From the NCBI RefSeq assembly GCF_016405985.1, contig NZ_JAEFCF010000035.1, forward strand, positions 1 to 55,053: 55,053 nucleotides of DNA. The letters run 5' to 3'. This document shows positions 1 through 8,130 of this stretch, one piece after another (the stretch's first letter is position 1; each line of letters begins with the position of its first letter). The stretch comes from Paracoccus sp. IB05 (GTDB lineage Bacteria; Pseudomonadota; Alphaproteobacteria; Rhodobacterales; Rhodobacteraceae). A program made the translations under genes and the position numbers. Below the pieces are notes generated by a model. It made no database searches. It saw only the letters and a program-made list of their open reading frames with translations, and was not told the DNA's origin.

Positions 1-28
1 CGCCGAGGGGAGTAATCCCCCCAACCAG

Positions 29-55
29 GGCCCCGGTCGAAAGGCCGGGGCCTTT
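29..55. terminator. Rho-independent type hairpin
   Basis: An 8-bp perfect stem, GGCCCCGG (29-36) and CCGGGGCC (45-52), has an 8-nt loop and is followed by a short T run. It probably ends a transcription unit entering from the left of the window, and could also serve the minus-strand gene at 80-295. Confidence 0.6.
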
Positions 56-79
56 CATCTTGCCAGCGAGCAATGGCCC

Positions 80-295
80 TCAGCACAACTCTTCTGTCAC
101 GAAGCTGCGCTCGGCCTTGCCGAACCAGGCCGTCTGCGTCTCGCCTGTGTTCCATTCATAAACCAGGCCAATGACCCTGCCATCGTCCTTGTGGCGAAGC
201 CGGGCGATTGGCCGGGCCTCGATGCGGTTGGTGCGGCATGAGCCGCCGCGATGGTCACTGGTCTGCACGTTCATAATACTTGTCTCGACTGTCAC
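80..295 (-). CDS. Small hypothetical protein
   Basis: A 71-residue reading frame starting at GTG 295, or 64 residues from ATG 274, which has a weak GAGA-type ribosome site. I recognise no family. The middle is basic and polar, and the C-terminal half (RVIGLVYEWNTGETQ) looks like a short beta-rich domain, so the frame is more protein-like than a chance ORF. It lies between a terminator and the divergently transcribed LuxR gene, so the two could share a promoter region at 296-461. There is no signal peptide or membrane segment. Function unknown; a spurious call cannot be excluded. Confidence 0.4.
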   Translation of the reverse strand: MTVETSIMNVQTSDHRGGSCRTNRIEARPIARLRHKDDGRVIGLVYEWNTGETQTAWFGKAERSFVTEELC

Positions 296-461
296 AGAAC
301 TTCGCTGGCTGGCGATCGGAACCCTTTTCGCAAGGTCGCTTCACGGTTGATTTGCGCGCGCTTTCATCACAACCTGACACAACGGTGGGGGAGCGGCCAT
401 GCCGTTACCCTTTTTGGTATCGCTGTTTGAGGACTGCACATTTTCTCGTGCGGGAGGGGTA

Positions 462-1127
462 ATGGTTTGGACTATTGTTCCGGAAATGGCCCATTTGGAT
501 GCCCGGCTGCGGGCAATTGCACCGATGGGCTATTCACTCGTCATCCATGTGCGCAGTTTGACGCCAGAGCATTATGTCTCCACCTATCCGGAGCGTTGGG
601 TCGAGATTTACACTGAGCGGCAATATGCGATGTTTGATCCGGTCAATCTCTGGGCCAGGACGCATTCAGGTCGCATCAGATGGAGTGAAGTGCCGGTCGA
701 AAAGCTCTCGCCTGCTGGAACTCTGATCATGGATCACGCGCGCGAGTATGGCCTCAACTATGGTTGCGGCGTTTCTCGCAGTCGCATTGAAGAATATGGC
801 ACGCTCAGCTGCCTGTTTTGCGCCCGCGAGGATCGGGAACTGACCGACGGTGAGCTGGACGAGGTTGAGGGCATATTCAAACAGCTGCTCGCCTCTATCG
901 AGGCGGCAAGACCGCTTTCAGAGATGGAGCGTGCTATCCTTTCTGATCTGGCGAACGGTTTGCCCTATAAGGAAGTCGCGCATCGGCAGGGCGTCAGCAC
1001 CGAGACCATAAAGAAGCGCCTGGAGCGGATAAGGGACCTGCTCGGGGCGCGGAACTCGGTACAGGCAGTGGCAATCGCCACCAAGCGCGGTCTGATCCTG
1101 AACCAGCCAGCGTCCGGGCCTGAATAG
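462..1127 (+). CDS. LuxR-family solo regulator with autoinducer-binding domain
   Basis: A 221-aa quorum-sensing transcription factor. ATG 462 is preferred over the upstream in-frame ATG at 399 because GGGAGGGG sits directly before it. The N-terminal half is an acyl-homoserine-lactone-binding domain. The residues that contact the signal in TraR/LuxR proteins all appear present: W and Y in ERWVEIY, DP in FDPV, W in IRWSEV, and G in NYGCG. The C-terminal half is a LuxR helix-turn-helix (EVAHRQGVSTETIKKRL). No luxI-type synthase lies in the window, so it is a solo that may sense host or neighbour signals. Its position beside the transfer genes suggests a TraR-like role in controlling conjugation; that is inference. 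It converges with the VirC2-like gene. Confidence 0.85.
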   Translation: MVWTIVPEMAHLDARLRAIAPMGYSLVIHVRSLTPEHYVSTYPERWVEIYTERQYAMFDPVNLWARTHSGRIRWSEVPVEKLSPAGTLIMDHAREYGLNYGCGVSRSRIEEYGTLSCLFCAREDRELTDGELDEVEGIFKQLLASIEAARPLSEMERAILSDLANGLPYKEVAHRQGVSTETIKKRLERIRDLLGARNSVQAVAIATKRGLILNQPASGPE

Positions 1128-1143
1128 CCCGTGCCAGCGTGGG

Positions 1144-1701
1144 TCAGCGGACATCGTCGGAGTCGTCACTGAGCGATGCGAGGAGAGCATCGATTTCCGC
1201 CCAAACCAGCGGCTCCAGCTGACCCCGCACCAATGACCACCGGCTGTCGACCCCCAGAGGGTCCTGATCGGCAAGCAGCCGATCAAAGATGGCGGCGGGC
1301 ACTGCGACGCTGGTCCTGACGGTCCAGCTTGCCTGACTTGCCCGCCTGTCACTGGAAGGGATGGCATATGTTGCTGAGAGCCCCCACTTCTTGACGGCCT
1401 TCCGCAGGGCGGCCCGGATCACTTGTCGGGGGGCAATGCCGCAGGCAACCAGCCCTTGTTCCTGGCGCTTCAACGCGTTCACGCGCACGTCGACTTGGAT
1501 CGAAGCTTTGGAGTCATCTCTTGAGGCTTGATCCTCCGATGCGATGCTGGCGCTCGGCTGCGCCGGCGCACGGGCCTCGGCCGCGCTGGCTGGTTCGTCT
1601 CTGTCTCCCGTCTGTGCCGGGTTCGTCGTGTTTTGTTGGGACAGACTGAACGAATAGGCCTGATCCGGCCGTGTCACGAGGGGGATGCGTTTGCGGACCA
1701 T
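1144..1701 (-). CDS. VirC2-like / ParA-partner DNA-binding protein
   Basis: A 185-aa protein just downstream of the ParA-like gene (7 nt gap) and probably co-transcribed with it. The first ~75 residues are low-complexity, rich in Ala, Pro, Ser and Gln. The remainder (ASIQVDVRVNALKRQEQGLVA and AIRAALRKAVKKW-like helices) is compact and basic. Pairing with a ParA ATPase next to a relaxase matches the VirC1-VirC2 arrangement of Agrobacterium Ti plasmids, where VirC2 is a ribbon-helix-helix protein that binds near the T-DNA border. A partition accessory protein of a type Ib par system would have the same layout. The 21-bp repeats upstream of the operon are its obvious candidate target. The assignment rests mainly on context. 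Confidence 0.5.
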   Translation of the reverse strand: MVRKRIPLVTRPDQAYSFSLSQQNTTNPAQTGDRDEPASAAEARAPAQPSASIASEDQASRDDSKASIQVDVRVNALKRQEQGLVACGIAPRQVIRAALRKAVKKWGLSATYAIPSSDRRASQASWTVRTSVAVPAAIFDRLLADQDPLGVDSRWSLVRGQLEPLVWAEIDALLASLSDDSDDVR

Positions 1702-1708
1702 GTCACTC

Positions 1709-2428
1709 TCAGCCGCTGATGATGGTGTTCAAGATGTCGGTGGCTTCTTCCAGCGCCTCGACGAGCGGGCGGGCATGGGGCTTCATCAGCGGGTTGGGAT
1801 CATTCTGCCGCGCAAGAGCGATGGCATGAAGCAGACCAAGCCGATCCATCTCCTTGAAGGCGTTTCGGTGCATCATCACGGTCTCGATGACCGGGAAGCA
1901 GTTGACCGCCTGTGCGATCAGTTCCGCATCGGCCTTGGTCGGTTTCGCGGGGACCATGTTCAGAACCACATGATGCTGGGGTAGGGCGCTCGGGTCGTCC
2001 ACACGGGTCCGCAGATGGGCGAACCAGTCTGCGGTCTGGATGCCGACCTTGAAGTCGGTCGTCGAGAGCATCACCGGGGTCACGATGTGATCAGCCAGCA
2101 CCGCGACGCTGTCCGACCAGTCCGCGCCGACACCGGCGGTGTCGATGAAGATCAGATCCGCCAGATCCTCGGCATAGACCCGGTCGATCTCCTGCTCGAT
2201 GGCGACAATGCTGAGCGCCCTGGTGCGAGACAGCAGGGGCGAACTGTACCCGGCACCCTCCGCCCGTTCATACCAGGCACCGAGTGCATCGGTCCCGTCG
2301 GTGTCCATGAGAGTGACCCGGCGACCGGCAGCGATCGCGGCGCTGATCAGGGCGCGGCTCAGCGTGGTTTTGCCCGACCCGCCTTTGCGGGCCATCGCGG
2401 CGATTACGCGCAAGGAGTCATTTGGCAT
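1709..2428 (-). CDS. ParA-family ATPase, VirC1-like
   Basis: A 239-aa MinD/ParA-type ATPase. It opens MPNDSLRVIAAMARKGGSGKTTLS, giving the deviant Walker A KGGSGKTT near residue 15. An IFIDTAG-type Walker B follows, then the typical ParA C-terminal helices. The frame stays open for another 138 codons upstream, to 2842. That extension reads through the 21-bp tandem repeat as a degenerate 7-residue repeat, so I take ATG 2428 as the true start. ParA proteins either partition plasmids or, as VirC1, deliver relaxosomes to the T4SS at the cell pole. Proximity to mobC, relaxase and virD4 favours the VirC1 role, but a dual role is possible. Confidence 0.85.
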   Translation of the reverse strand: MPNDSLRVIAAMARKGGSGKTTLSRALISAAIAAGRRVTLMDTDGTDALGAWYERAEGAGYSSPLLSRTRALSIVAIEQEIDRVYAEDLADLIFIDTAGVGADWSDSVAVLADHIVTPVMLSTTDFKVGIQTADWFAHLRTRVDDPSALPQHHVVLNMVPAKPTKADAELIAQAVNCFPVIETVMMHRNAFKEMDRLGLLHAIALARQNDPNPLMKPHARPLVEALEEATDILNTIISG

Positions 2429-2436
2429 GGCACACC

Positions 2437-2456
2437 TGCAATAATGGTTACTCGTA
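2437..2456 (+). promoter_or_regulatory. Copy of the shared transfer-gene motif (site S1)
   Basis: CAATAATGGTTACTCG at 2439-2454, 11 bp upstream of the ParA-like start. It matches motifs before the virB operon and two plus-strand units near 28.4 and 29.3 kb (consensus CAATAATgGTgTAtcG). It could be an operator or a shared promoter element. Confidence 0.4.
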
Positions 2457-2492
2457 AACATAAGAGCTTTCTTGTCGTAGGGCGCTGACCGG

Positions 2493-2744
2493 GATGCGTC
2501 AAGCGGGACGCAAGGCGCAGATCGCAGGAAGCGGCACGCATTGTGCGGCTTCCAGAGGACGTGGCGCAGGCAACGTGATGCAGATCCCATTCCCCTTCCG
2601 GCACTTCCCACTCCGCAGGATGCAGGACGCAAAGAGCGCGATGCAGGTGCCAGAAGACATGCTCCAGAGCGCAGATAACGGGAGGCATTTCGCATGGGAC
2701 GGGATGCAAATCGCAAGGCGCGTGATGCAATCCGCAGACAACAG
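2493..2744 (+). repeat. Degenerate tandem array of twelve 21-bp units (candidate centromere or relaxosome enhancer)
   Basis: The units begin at 2493, 2514, 2535, 2556, 2577, 2598, 2619, 2640, 2661, 2682, 2703 and 2724. Exact GATGCA occurs at 2577, 2619, 2640, 2703 and 2724, with spacings of 42, 21, 63 and 21 bp. GATGCG is at 2493 and GAGGCA at 2682. A second anchor, GCA, recurs at unit positions 11-13 in most copies. The 21-bp period equals two helical turns, so bound proteins would line up on one DNA face. The array separates the VirC1/VirC2-like operon from mobC. It resembles the iterated centromeres of ParA plus ribbon-helix-helix systems, or an overdrive-like enhancer of an origin of transfer. 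Confidence 0.75.
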
Positions 2745-2778
2745 GAAACCGCCCCTTTGGGCCGATTTTTCATAATGA

Positions 2779-2831
2779 GTACAAGCCCGTAGGCCCGACT
2801 CCGCTTGTGCTGGGAGTCGGCGGGCTTGTAC
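2779..2831. other. Candidate oriT inverted repeat
   Basis: An imperfect inverted repeat directly upstream of mobC. The outer arms are GTACAAGCCCG (2779-2789) and CGGGCTTGTAC (2821-2831). The inner arms are CCGACTCC (2795-2802) and GGAGTCGG (2813-2820), with a 5-nt bulge on the left and a loop near 2803-2812. Relaxase-adjacent inverted repeats of this kind usually lie beside the nic site. No T-rich tail follows, which makes a terminator less likely. The nic site itself cannot be placed. Confidence 0.5.
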
Positions 2832-2865
2832 GATCTTGGCAAGAAATAGGAGCGTTAACTTCAAA

Positions 2866-3453
2866 ATGTCCCCGGCCCGCCGACTGACCGAAGTGGAGCG
2901 TCTGAGGATCGCCAAAGAGCGGTCTGAAGGCGTGCCCGCGGCCGATCTGGCACAACAGTTCGGGGTCAGCCTGAAGGCGGTCTACAACGCTGTGAACCAT
3001 GCTCACGGACGGCGCGCCTCGAACGGCAGTCGGCCTCAGGTGGTCGGATTGAGGCTCAGCTCGGCCGAGCTGCGCCGGTTTGATGCGGCGCTCTCGGCAC
3101 GTGGCATCGGGCATCGTTCTGATGCTCTGCGCTGCATGATACTGGCCGCCAGCGACCTGCTCGCGCCCGATGTGCACATGACGGAGGAACTGCGCGGTCT
3201 TGGCGCGGCGATGAACCGGGTCGGCAACAACATCAACCAGATCGCCCGCCGCCTGAACGAGGGGCGTGTCCGTGGCGAGCAGGCGGTCCTGACCGGGTCG
3301 GAGAAGGCCGAGATCCGGGCTCTGGCCGGGCTGGTCTTCACCATCGCGGATCAGGTCCAGGAGATGAGCCGCAACCGGCGGGCGTCCCTCAAGCTGGAGG
3401 TGGACAAGGCGCTCGCGCCCTTGATCCGGGAGGCACGCGATGGCGCGGGCTGA
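2866..3453 (+). CDS. mobC: Relaxosome accessory protein, MobC family
   Basis: A 195-aa protein. The N-terminus carries a helix-turn-helix-like segment (DLAQQFGVSLKAVYNAV, near residues 30-46). The centre and C-terminus contain the MobC hallmark MNRVGNNINQIARRLNEG. MobC/VirD1-type proteins bind oriT, melt the nic region and recruit the relaxase. ATG 2866 is chosen with AGGAG at 2848-2852; an upstream TTG at 2836 in the same frame would place the start inside the oriT-like repeat. The gene overlaps the relaxase start by 14 nt, so the two are translationally coupled. Confidence 0.85.
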   Translation: MSPARRLTEVERLRIAKERSEGVPAADLAQQFGVSLKAVYNAVNHAHGRRASNGSRPQVVGLRLSSAELRRFDAALSARGIGHRSDALRCMILAASDLLAPDVHMTEELRGLGAAMNRVGNNINQIARRLNEGRVRGEQAVLTGSEKAEIRALAGLVFTIADQVQEMSRNRRASLKLEVDKALAPLIREARDGAG

Positions 3454-5812
3454 TGCCGTGAGGGCGGTCAATCCGGCGCTTTTTGATCGCGGCTGGAGCA
3501 AGGTTTCTGGCTCTGCCTCCGGGGGCTTTGGCAAACGGGCACAGATGATCCGCGCGGCGCGCGGCCATTCCCCAGCGATCTTCAAGGCGATCCGGCAGGG
3601 CGGCTGCCATACCGGGGCGCAGCTGCGCGCCCAGCTGTCCTACCTCACCACCAAATCCAGCTTCATCCTCGATTCCCGTGGTACGCATGATGGCAAAAAG
3701 CTGCTCTCGCCGGGTGAGATCGAGCGCGTGGCGCGGCGCTTCGAGAACCAGTGGAACGAGCGGCATGCACCAAAGCTCGGCCATACCGCGCATCTCCTGA
3801 TGGCTTTCCCCATCGGAACCCGCTCCTCTGAGGCACAGGAGATCACGCGCGAGATCTGCGAGCGCTTCTTCGAAGGGGACGGCGCGCAGTTCGATTACAT
3901 CGCGGCGATCCACGAAGATCGCGCTCATCCGCATGCCCATATCGTGCTGAACCGCCGCAGCAAGGACGGCGAGATGTTCTTCCTCAGGCAAGATCATCAC
4001 TTCAACTATGACGCTTTCCGCGAAGCCATGGTCGAGGCAGCAGAGCGCCACGGCTTGCGCCTCGAGGCCACGCGGCGGCTGGACCGGGGTGTGCTCACCC
4101 GCGCCGCCAGCGATGTCGAGATCCGCAAAGCCATGGAAGAGGGCAGGGCACCAGTTGAGCGCCTGCGCACCGGGGCTGACCTTGACCACGCCATTGCCGA
4201 GGTGGCGCGCAATGCCGCCATTTACCGCGGTCTCGCTGCAGAGGCCTCGCGTTCGAACTTCCACGATGTTGCGGAGGCCCTGTCCCGGGCCGGGGATGTG
4301 CTTGCCCGGGGTGATCGTATCCAGTCAGACGGAGTGTTGTATATGAGTGATGAAGTTCATGATTTTGACCAACTGATCGATCGGTTTTCGCAGAACATCC
4401 GCCAGATCGAAGGGCTGATCGAACGCGCCCCTGCGTCCGAGCGCCCGGTGATCGAGCGTAAACTGACCGATGTGTTGCGCGAGGTCTCGCATCTGCAGCC
4501 CTTGGGCGACCGCTCCGACACATTGCATGAGCCGACATCCCGGGACGGGATCTATGCCGCGCCGAACCTGGTGGAGGCCCACAGGGACCAGCTAGAGGAT
4601 CCGGGTCTCAAGTCCCGTGTCACCGAAGCGGTGCGGGGAACGGGCATCGACAGCGATGCGGTTCTGGCCCGGATGCGCGAGGGGGCGGGCAATGCAGCCC
4701 TAGAGCAGCAATGGCTGGCGCAGGATTTGCGGGCCATAGCGAAGGAAGAGCAGCTTGATCTACGTGACACCGCGCAGCGCGACCAGGCGATGGACCGTCT
4801 TGAGGCCGTTCATGGCAAGCTCGGGGATGTGCTGACCGAGGCGCGCGTTCTCCGAGCCGTGGAGGATGTGGAGAGGGAAGGGCCGGAAAGGGAAGAAGGG
4901 CTGAGGCGGCCGGAAGTTTCCGGCCACCGCGTTTCTGCTGACAACGTGGCCGAGCGCAGCGAGCCGGACATCTTCAGCCCCACTGAGCGTCAGGAATTCC
5001 GGGCGCTGGTCAAACAGTTCCAGCGGACGGATTTCAGCTATCCCTATTCCGATGATCCGCGGGCGCGGCGTGATGGCGAAAAGCAGGTGGCCGAAGCGAA
5101 AGAGGCCTTCGATCGCTTTGCCGAGCGCTCGCCCCAACATGCCGAAATTGCGACCATGGCCTGGGAGAAGGCCACCGATGTCATTCAGCCTCCAGCCAAC
5201 GGCATTCGGGCCGCACATCGTACCCTCCATGCCGGCGATATGGATCTCGCGCAGCGTGATCCGTCGATCCGCCTCGGTCCGATCACAGAGGAGGTGCGCG
5301 AGATGGCGCGCTTGCGGGCCGAGACCCCCCAGGAGCAGATCCGCGATGCCGTCAGCCGGGAGATCAACCAGCTCCATGCCGCAGGCGCCTCCCGCGAGCG
5401 GATCATCGAGAGGCTGGCCGAGGTTGAGGACGACACCCGTCAGGCCCACGCGGAACGCCGCAATCTGGATGCGACAGCGCCCCAACTGGCCTCCGCCTTG
5501 CGACAGGCCGCCGACGGCAAGGTCGATCTGGCCTCGGATGCGGCGCGACACCGCTTCGTCGAGCAGGTCAATGATCGCCTGACCCCAACCGAAATCGATG
5601 ATCTGCACCGCGGCGATGCGAAGGTGCTGGACCGGATCACCCCCAATGCGCTCGAACAGCTGCAGCTGGCGCGGGCCTATCTCGAGGCCATGGAAGTTCA
5701 TGCCAATGATCCGGCAATGGACCGGGTGCTCGAGCGGATCGTGGAAGAGCGCCACGGCGAGGATCTGCGGCATTCCCTCTCCCATGGTGAGAAGGGGATC
5801 ACCCATGGATAA
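3440..5812 (+). CDS. VirD2-like relaxase / mobilisation nuclease
   Basis: A 790-aa conjugative relaxase that nicks oriT and leads the transferred strand. The N-terminal ~200 residues are the nuclease: candidate catalytic tyrosine Y68 in QLSYLT, and the three-histidine metal motif at residues 158-171 (HEDRAHPHAHIVLN). The remaining ~550 residues are charged and mostly helical, with no helicase motifs (no Walker A), as in VirD2/TraI-RP4-type MOBP relaxases. This tail probably binds MobC and the coupling protein. It is flanked by mobC (14-nt overlap) and virD4 (8-nt overlap), forming one operon. The family is clear; the exact MOB class needs a profile search. Confidence 0.9.
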   Translation: MARADAVRAVNPALFDRGWSKVSGSASGGFGKRAQMIRAARGHSPAIFKAIRQGGCHTGAQLRAQLSYLTTKSSFILDSRGTHDGKKLLSPGEIERVARRFENQWNERHAPKLGHTAHLLMAFPIGTRSSEAQEITREICERFFEGDGAQFDYIAAIHEDRAHPHAHIVLNRRSKDGEMFFLRQDHHFNYDAFREAMVEAAERHGLRLEATRRLDRGVLTRAASDVEIRKAMEEGRAPVERLRTGADLDHAIAEVARNAAIYRGLAAEASRSNFHDVAEALSRAGDVLARGDRIQSDGVLYMSDEVHDFDQLIDRFSQNIRQIEGLIERAPASERPVIERKLTDVLREVSHLQPLGDRSDTLHEPTSRDGIYAAPNLVEAHRDQLEDPGLKSRVTEAVRGTGIDSDAVLARMREGAGNAALEQQWLAQDLRAIAKEEQLDLRDTAQRDQAMDRLEAVHGKLGDVLTEARVLRAVEDVEREGPEREEGLRRPEVSGHRVSADNVAERSEPDIFSPTERQEFRALVKQFQRTDFSYPYSDDPRARRDGEKQVAEAKEAFDRFAERSPQHAEIATMAWEKATDVIQPPANGIRAAHRTLHAGDMDLAQRDPSIRLGPITEEVREMARLRAETPQEQIRDAVSREINQLHAAGASRERIIERLAEVEDDTRQAHAERRNLDATAPQLASALRQAADGKVDLASDAARHRFVEQVNDRLTPTEIDDLHRGDAKVLDRITPNALEQLQLARAYLEAMEVHANDPAMDRVLERIVEERHGEDLRHSLSHGEKGITHG

Positions 5813-7754
5813 GGGTCGCATGCTTCTTGGCGCCGTAGTTCTGACCCTCCTCGGGCTTGCCATCGGCTATGTACTGGCGACGATCTATTTTGCCGTCCAA
5901 TTTGGATACTCGACGAGCAACTTTGATCTCACCCTGCTGGCGCGGAACTGGCTGGGGCTGAGAACCTCGGCTCCGCAGGATTTCCTCTGGGTGAACGGCA
6001 TCATCCTCGGGACGGGTCTCGCGGCCCTCCTCCTGACCGCCACCATGCTCGGCGATGCATTGACCCGCTTTGGCACCACCCATTGGCAAAGCCGGGCCGA
6101 GATGAAGCGCAACGGTTTCTTTGCCGGGCCGGGGGCCGGGTTCCTGCTCGGCAAGATGGGTTCACCGAAATCGAAGAAGCCCTTCATTGTCTCGCGCACC
6201 TTTCCGCATGCCCTGGTGGTGGCCCCGACAGGCCGAGGCAAAGGGGTGGGCTTTGTGATCCCAAACCTTCTGACCTATCGCGGCTCGGCCGTGGTCCTCG
6301 ACGTCAAGGGCGAGAACTTCCGGGAGACCTCGCGTTTCAGGGCCTCCACCGGCGACAAGGTGTTTCGCTTTGCGCCGACCGACTGGGAGCGTCCGACCCA
6401 TCGCTACAACCCGCTGGCGCGTATCGCGGCGCTGAAGAACCCCGATCGCCAGCAGATGGAGTTGAAGCTGACAGCCAAGCTGTTCCTGCAGACCGACAAC
6501 GAAAAGCTCAGCGGTCTGCTTGCAGGCGGGATTGATCTCTTCGTTGCGGCCGGTCTTTTGGCCTTCGAGCGCGGCAACCCGACCATCGGCGAGATCTACC
6601 GCATCACGGCGTCGGGCGGGAACAAGCAGCTTGAGTTCCTGAAGCGGGCGGAGGAGGTGAAGAACCCTTCAGCCAAGCTGATTTTTGAGCGGATGGCCTC
6701 GACCAACAATGACACGCTGACCTCCTACCTCTCTCTTCTGATGACCTCCGGGCTCGATACCTGGGACAACCGGGCGATCGACGCGGCAACGGCGACCTCG
6801 GACTTTTCCTTCCGGGACATCCGTCGGCAGCCGTATGCGATCTACCTGGTTGTGGAATCCGAGATGGTCCGGCCACTGGCCCCCCTGATCCGGCTGTTCT
6901 TCTCGGATCTGATTGCCTCGCTGCAGGCCGCGGAGCCGGGGAAGGATGAGCCCTGGCCGGTGATGATCATGCTCGATGAATTCGACCGGCTCGGGAAGAT
7001 GCCGATCGTGGCCGAGAGCATCAAGACGCTGCGCTCCTATGGCGGCAACCTCGCTATCGTCACCCAGACCATCCCGGCATTGGACGAGATCTATGGCGAG
7101 AACACGCGCCGCTCCCTTCAAGGCGGGGCGGGGGTAAAGCTATATTTGACCCCTTCCGACCAGAAGACCATCGAAGAGCTGAGCCAGGCCGTCGGCAAGA
7201 CGACCAAGCGGGTGGTCACCCGGTCCCGTTCGGTGGGGCGTAACCCGTTCGAGGGGCGCAGCGTGACCGAGCGTACAGAGGAAACACCGCTCCTCAATGA
7301 GGATGAGGCGCGGCGGCTGGATCTGGACGAGGTGATCCTCGTCGTCGATGCCCAGATGCCGATCCGGGCGCGGCGCATCAAATACTATGAGGATCCGACC
7401 CTGAAAGTGATCCATGCCGCGCAAGCAGGCGATCTTCTATACCCGGATGCCGAGAAGCGGCAATACGATGCACGGTTGAATGAGGCCGAGGCGGCGGTTG
7501 CGAAACTTGCGCAGCAGCTGCAGGCCGTGCAGCAGGGGGCGGCGCGAGGGCAGGGACCCGCTACCCCACACGACCCGAAGCCGGTCTTGCGAGCGCCAGC
7601 CCGGCGTGGAACCCTAGCTCTCGCGCCAGAGCCGATCAGTTTGGACCTTTCCGCGCTTGGACAGACTGAGGAAAGCCGCCTTGCGGTTCAGAAAGCTATC
7701 GTCACGACCGCAGAGATCATCGCTGGACATGGAGGCTTGGGAGCCGGTGACTAA
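5805..7754 (+). CDS. virD4: Type IV coupling protein VirD4/TraG
   Basis: A 649-aa inner-membrane ATPase that delivers the relaxase-DNA complex to the T4SS channel. Two N-terminal transmembrane segments lie at about residues 7-30 and 62-82. Walker A (PTGRGKGV) is at 141-148. Walker B is in VMIMLDEFDRLGKM. The TraG/VirD4 signature continues in SLQGGAGVKLYLTPSD. ATG 5805 overlaps the relaxase stop, so it is coupled to the relaxase. The C-terminal ~90 residues are low-complexity and rich in Ala, Gln and Arg, as is common in substrate-contacting tails. The virB channel genes are 8 kb away, separated by a defence island, so the ancestral transfer region was probably split by insertion. Confidence 0.93.
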   Translation: MDKGRMLLGAVVLTLLGLAIGYVLATIYFAVQFGYSTSNFDLTLLARNWLGLRTSAPQDFLWVNGIILGTGLAALLLTATMLGDALTRFGTTHWQSRAEMKRNGFFAGPGAGFLLGKMGSPKSKKPFIVSRTFPHALVVAPTGRGKGVGFVIPNLLTYRGSAVVLDVKGENFRETSRFRASTGDKVFRFAPTDWERPTHRYNPLARIAALKNPDRQQMELKLTAKLFLQTDNEKLSGLLAGGIDLFVAAGLLAFERGNPTIGEIYRITASGGNKQLEFLKRAEEVKNPSAKLIFERMASTNNDTLTSYLSLLMTSGLDTWDNRAIDAATATSDFSFRDIRRQPYAIYLVVESEMVRPLAPLIRLFFSDLIASLQAAEPGKDEPWPVMIMLDEFDRLGKMPIVAESIKTLRSYGGNLAIVTQTIPALDEIYGENTRRSLQGGAGVKLYLTPSDQKTIEELSQAVGKTTKRVVTRSRSVGRNPFEGRSVTERTEETPLLNEDEARRLDLDEVILVVDAQMPIRARRIKYYEDPTLKVIHAAQAGDLLYPDAEKRQYDARLNEAEAAVAKLAQQLQAVQQGAARGQGPATPHDPKPVLRAPARRGTLALAPEPISLDLSALGQTEESRLAVQKAIVTTAEIIAGHGGLGAGD

Positions 7755-8109
7755 ACCTGAGCGGGTTCAGAGCATACCATTACTGACGGGGCCGAAGCGT
7801 CAGCAGTTTCAGTCCATAGCCGCCTGTCGTCCCCGCCCGATGCTGCGTGGCCGCATTTCCTAAAGCAGACGGTCGACGCGTGGCGCAGAAAATCGCCAGT
7901 CGGAGCGTCGGCGTTGCGGGACAGAGCTGTCGTTTGCATCCGCTGGACCTCAAAAGCCTGCCGAACTGACCTCCCACCTTACCCCACCGTACAGCGCCCA
8001 CCTCCAGTGTTGACATTGTCGACCCCGACACTATTATCTGTCATTGCCTTATGACCGGTGCTCCCTGACTTGGCCTTAGTCGCCTCGTTACAGCCCGGTC
8101 TTCTAATTT
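7755..8109. other. Intergenic region after virD4
   Basis: No convincing gene. It holds a strong promoter-like sequence at 8010-8037 (listed separately), and no clear terminator for virD4. The last ~100 bases are less GC-rich than virD4. This is probably the left boundary of the inserted defence cargo. Confidence 0.4.
8010..8037 (+). promoter_or_regulatory. Sigma-70-type promoter for the Abi-family gene
   Basis: A consensus -35 TTGACA (8010-8015), a 16-bp spacer and a near-consensus -10 TATTAT (8032-8037). The spacer contains the inverted repeat TGTCG/CGACA, a plausible operator. The start codon lies about 94 nt downstream of the -10 element. Confidence 0.65.
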
Positions 8110-8130
8110 CTGGACATCACTGCATCAACA

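Noticed and set aside
2493-2744. CRISPR array
   Set aside because: Units are contiguous and degenerate with no unique spacers, and no cas gene is present.
2429-2842. Long N-terminal extension of the ParA-like protein
   Set aside because: The extra 138 codons read through the 21-bp DNA repeat, giving a low-complexity 7-residue pattern; the normal ParA start at 2428 gives a complete protein.
5598-5804. N-terminal extension of VirD4
   Set aside because: This frame lies within the relaxase coding sequence; ATG 5805 starts a normal membrane-anchored VirD4.
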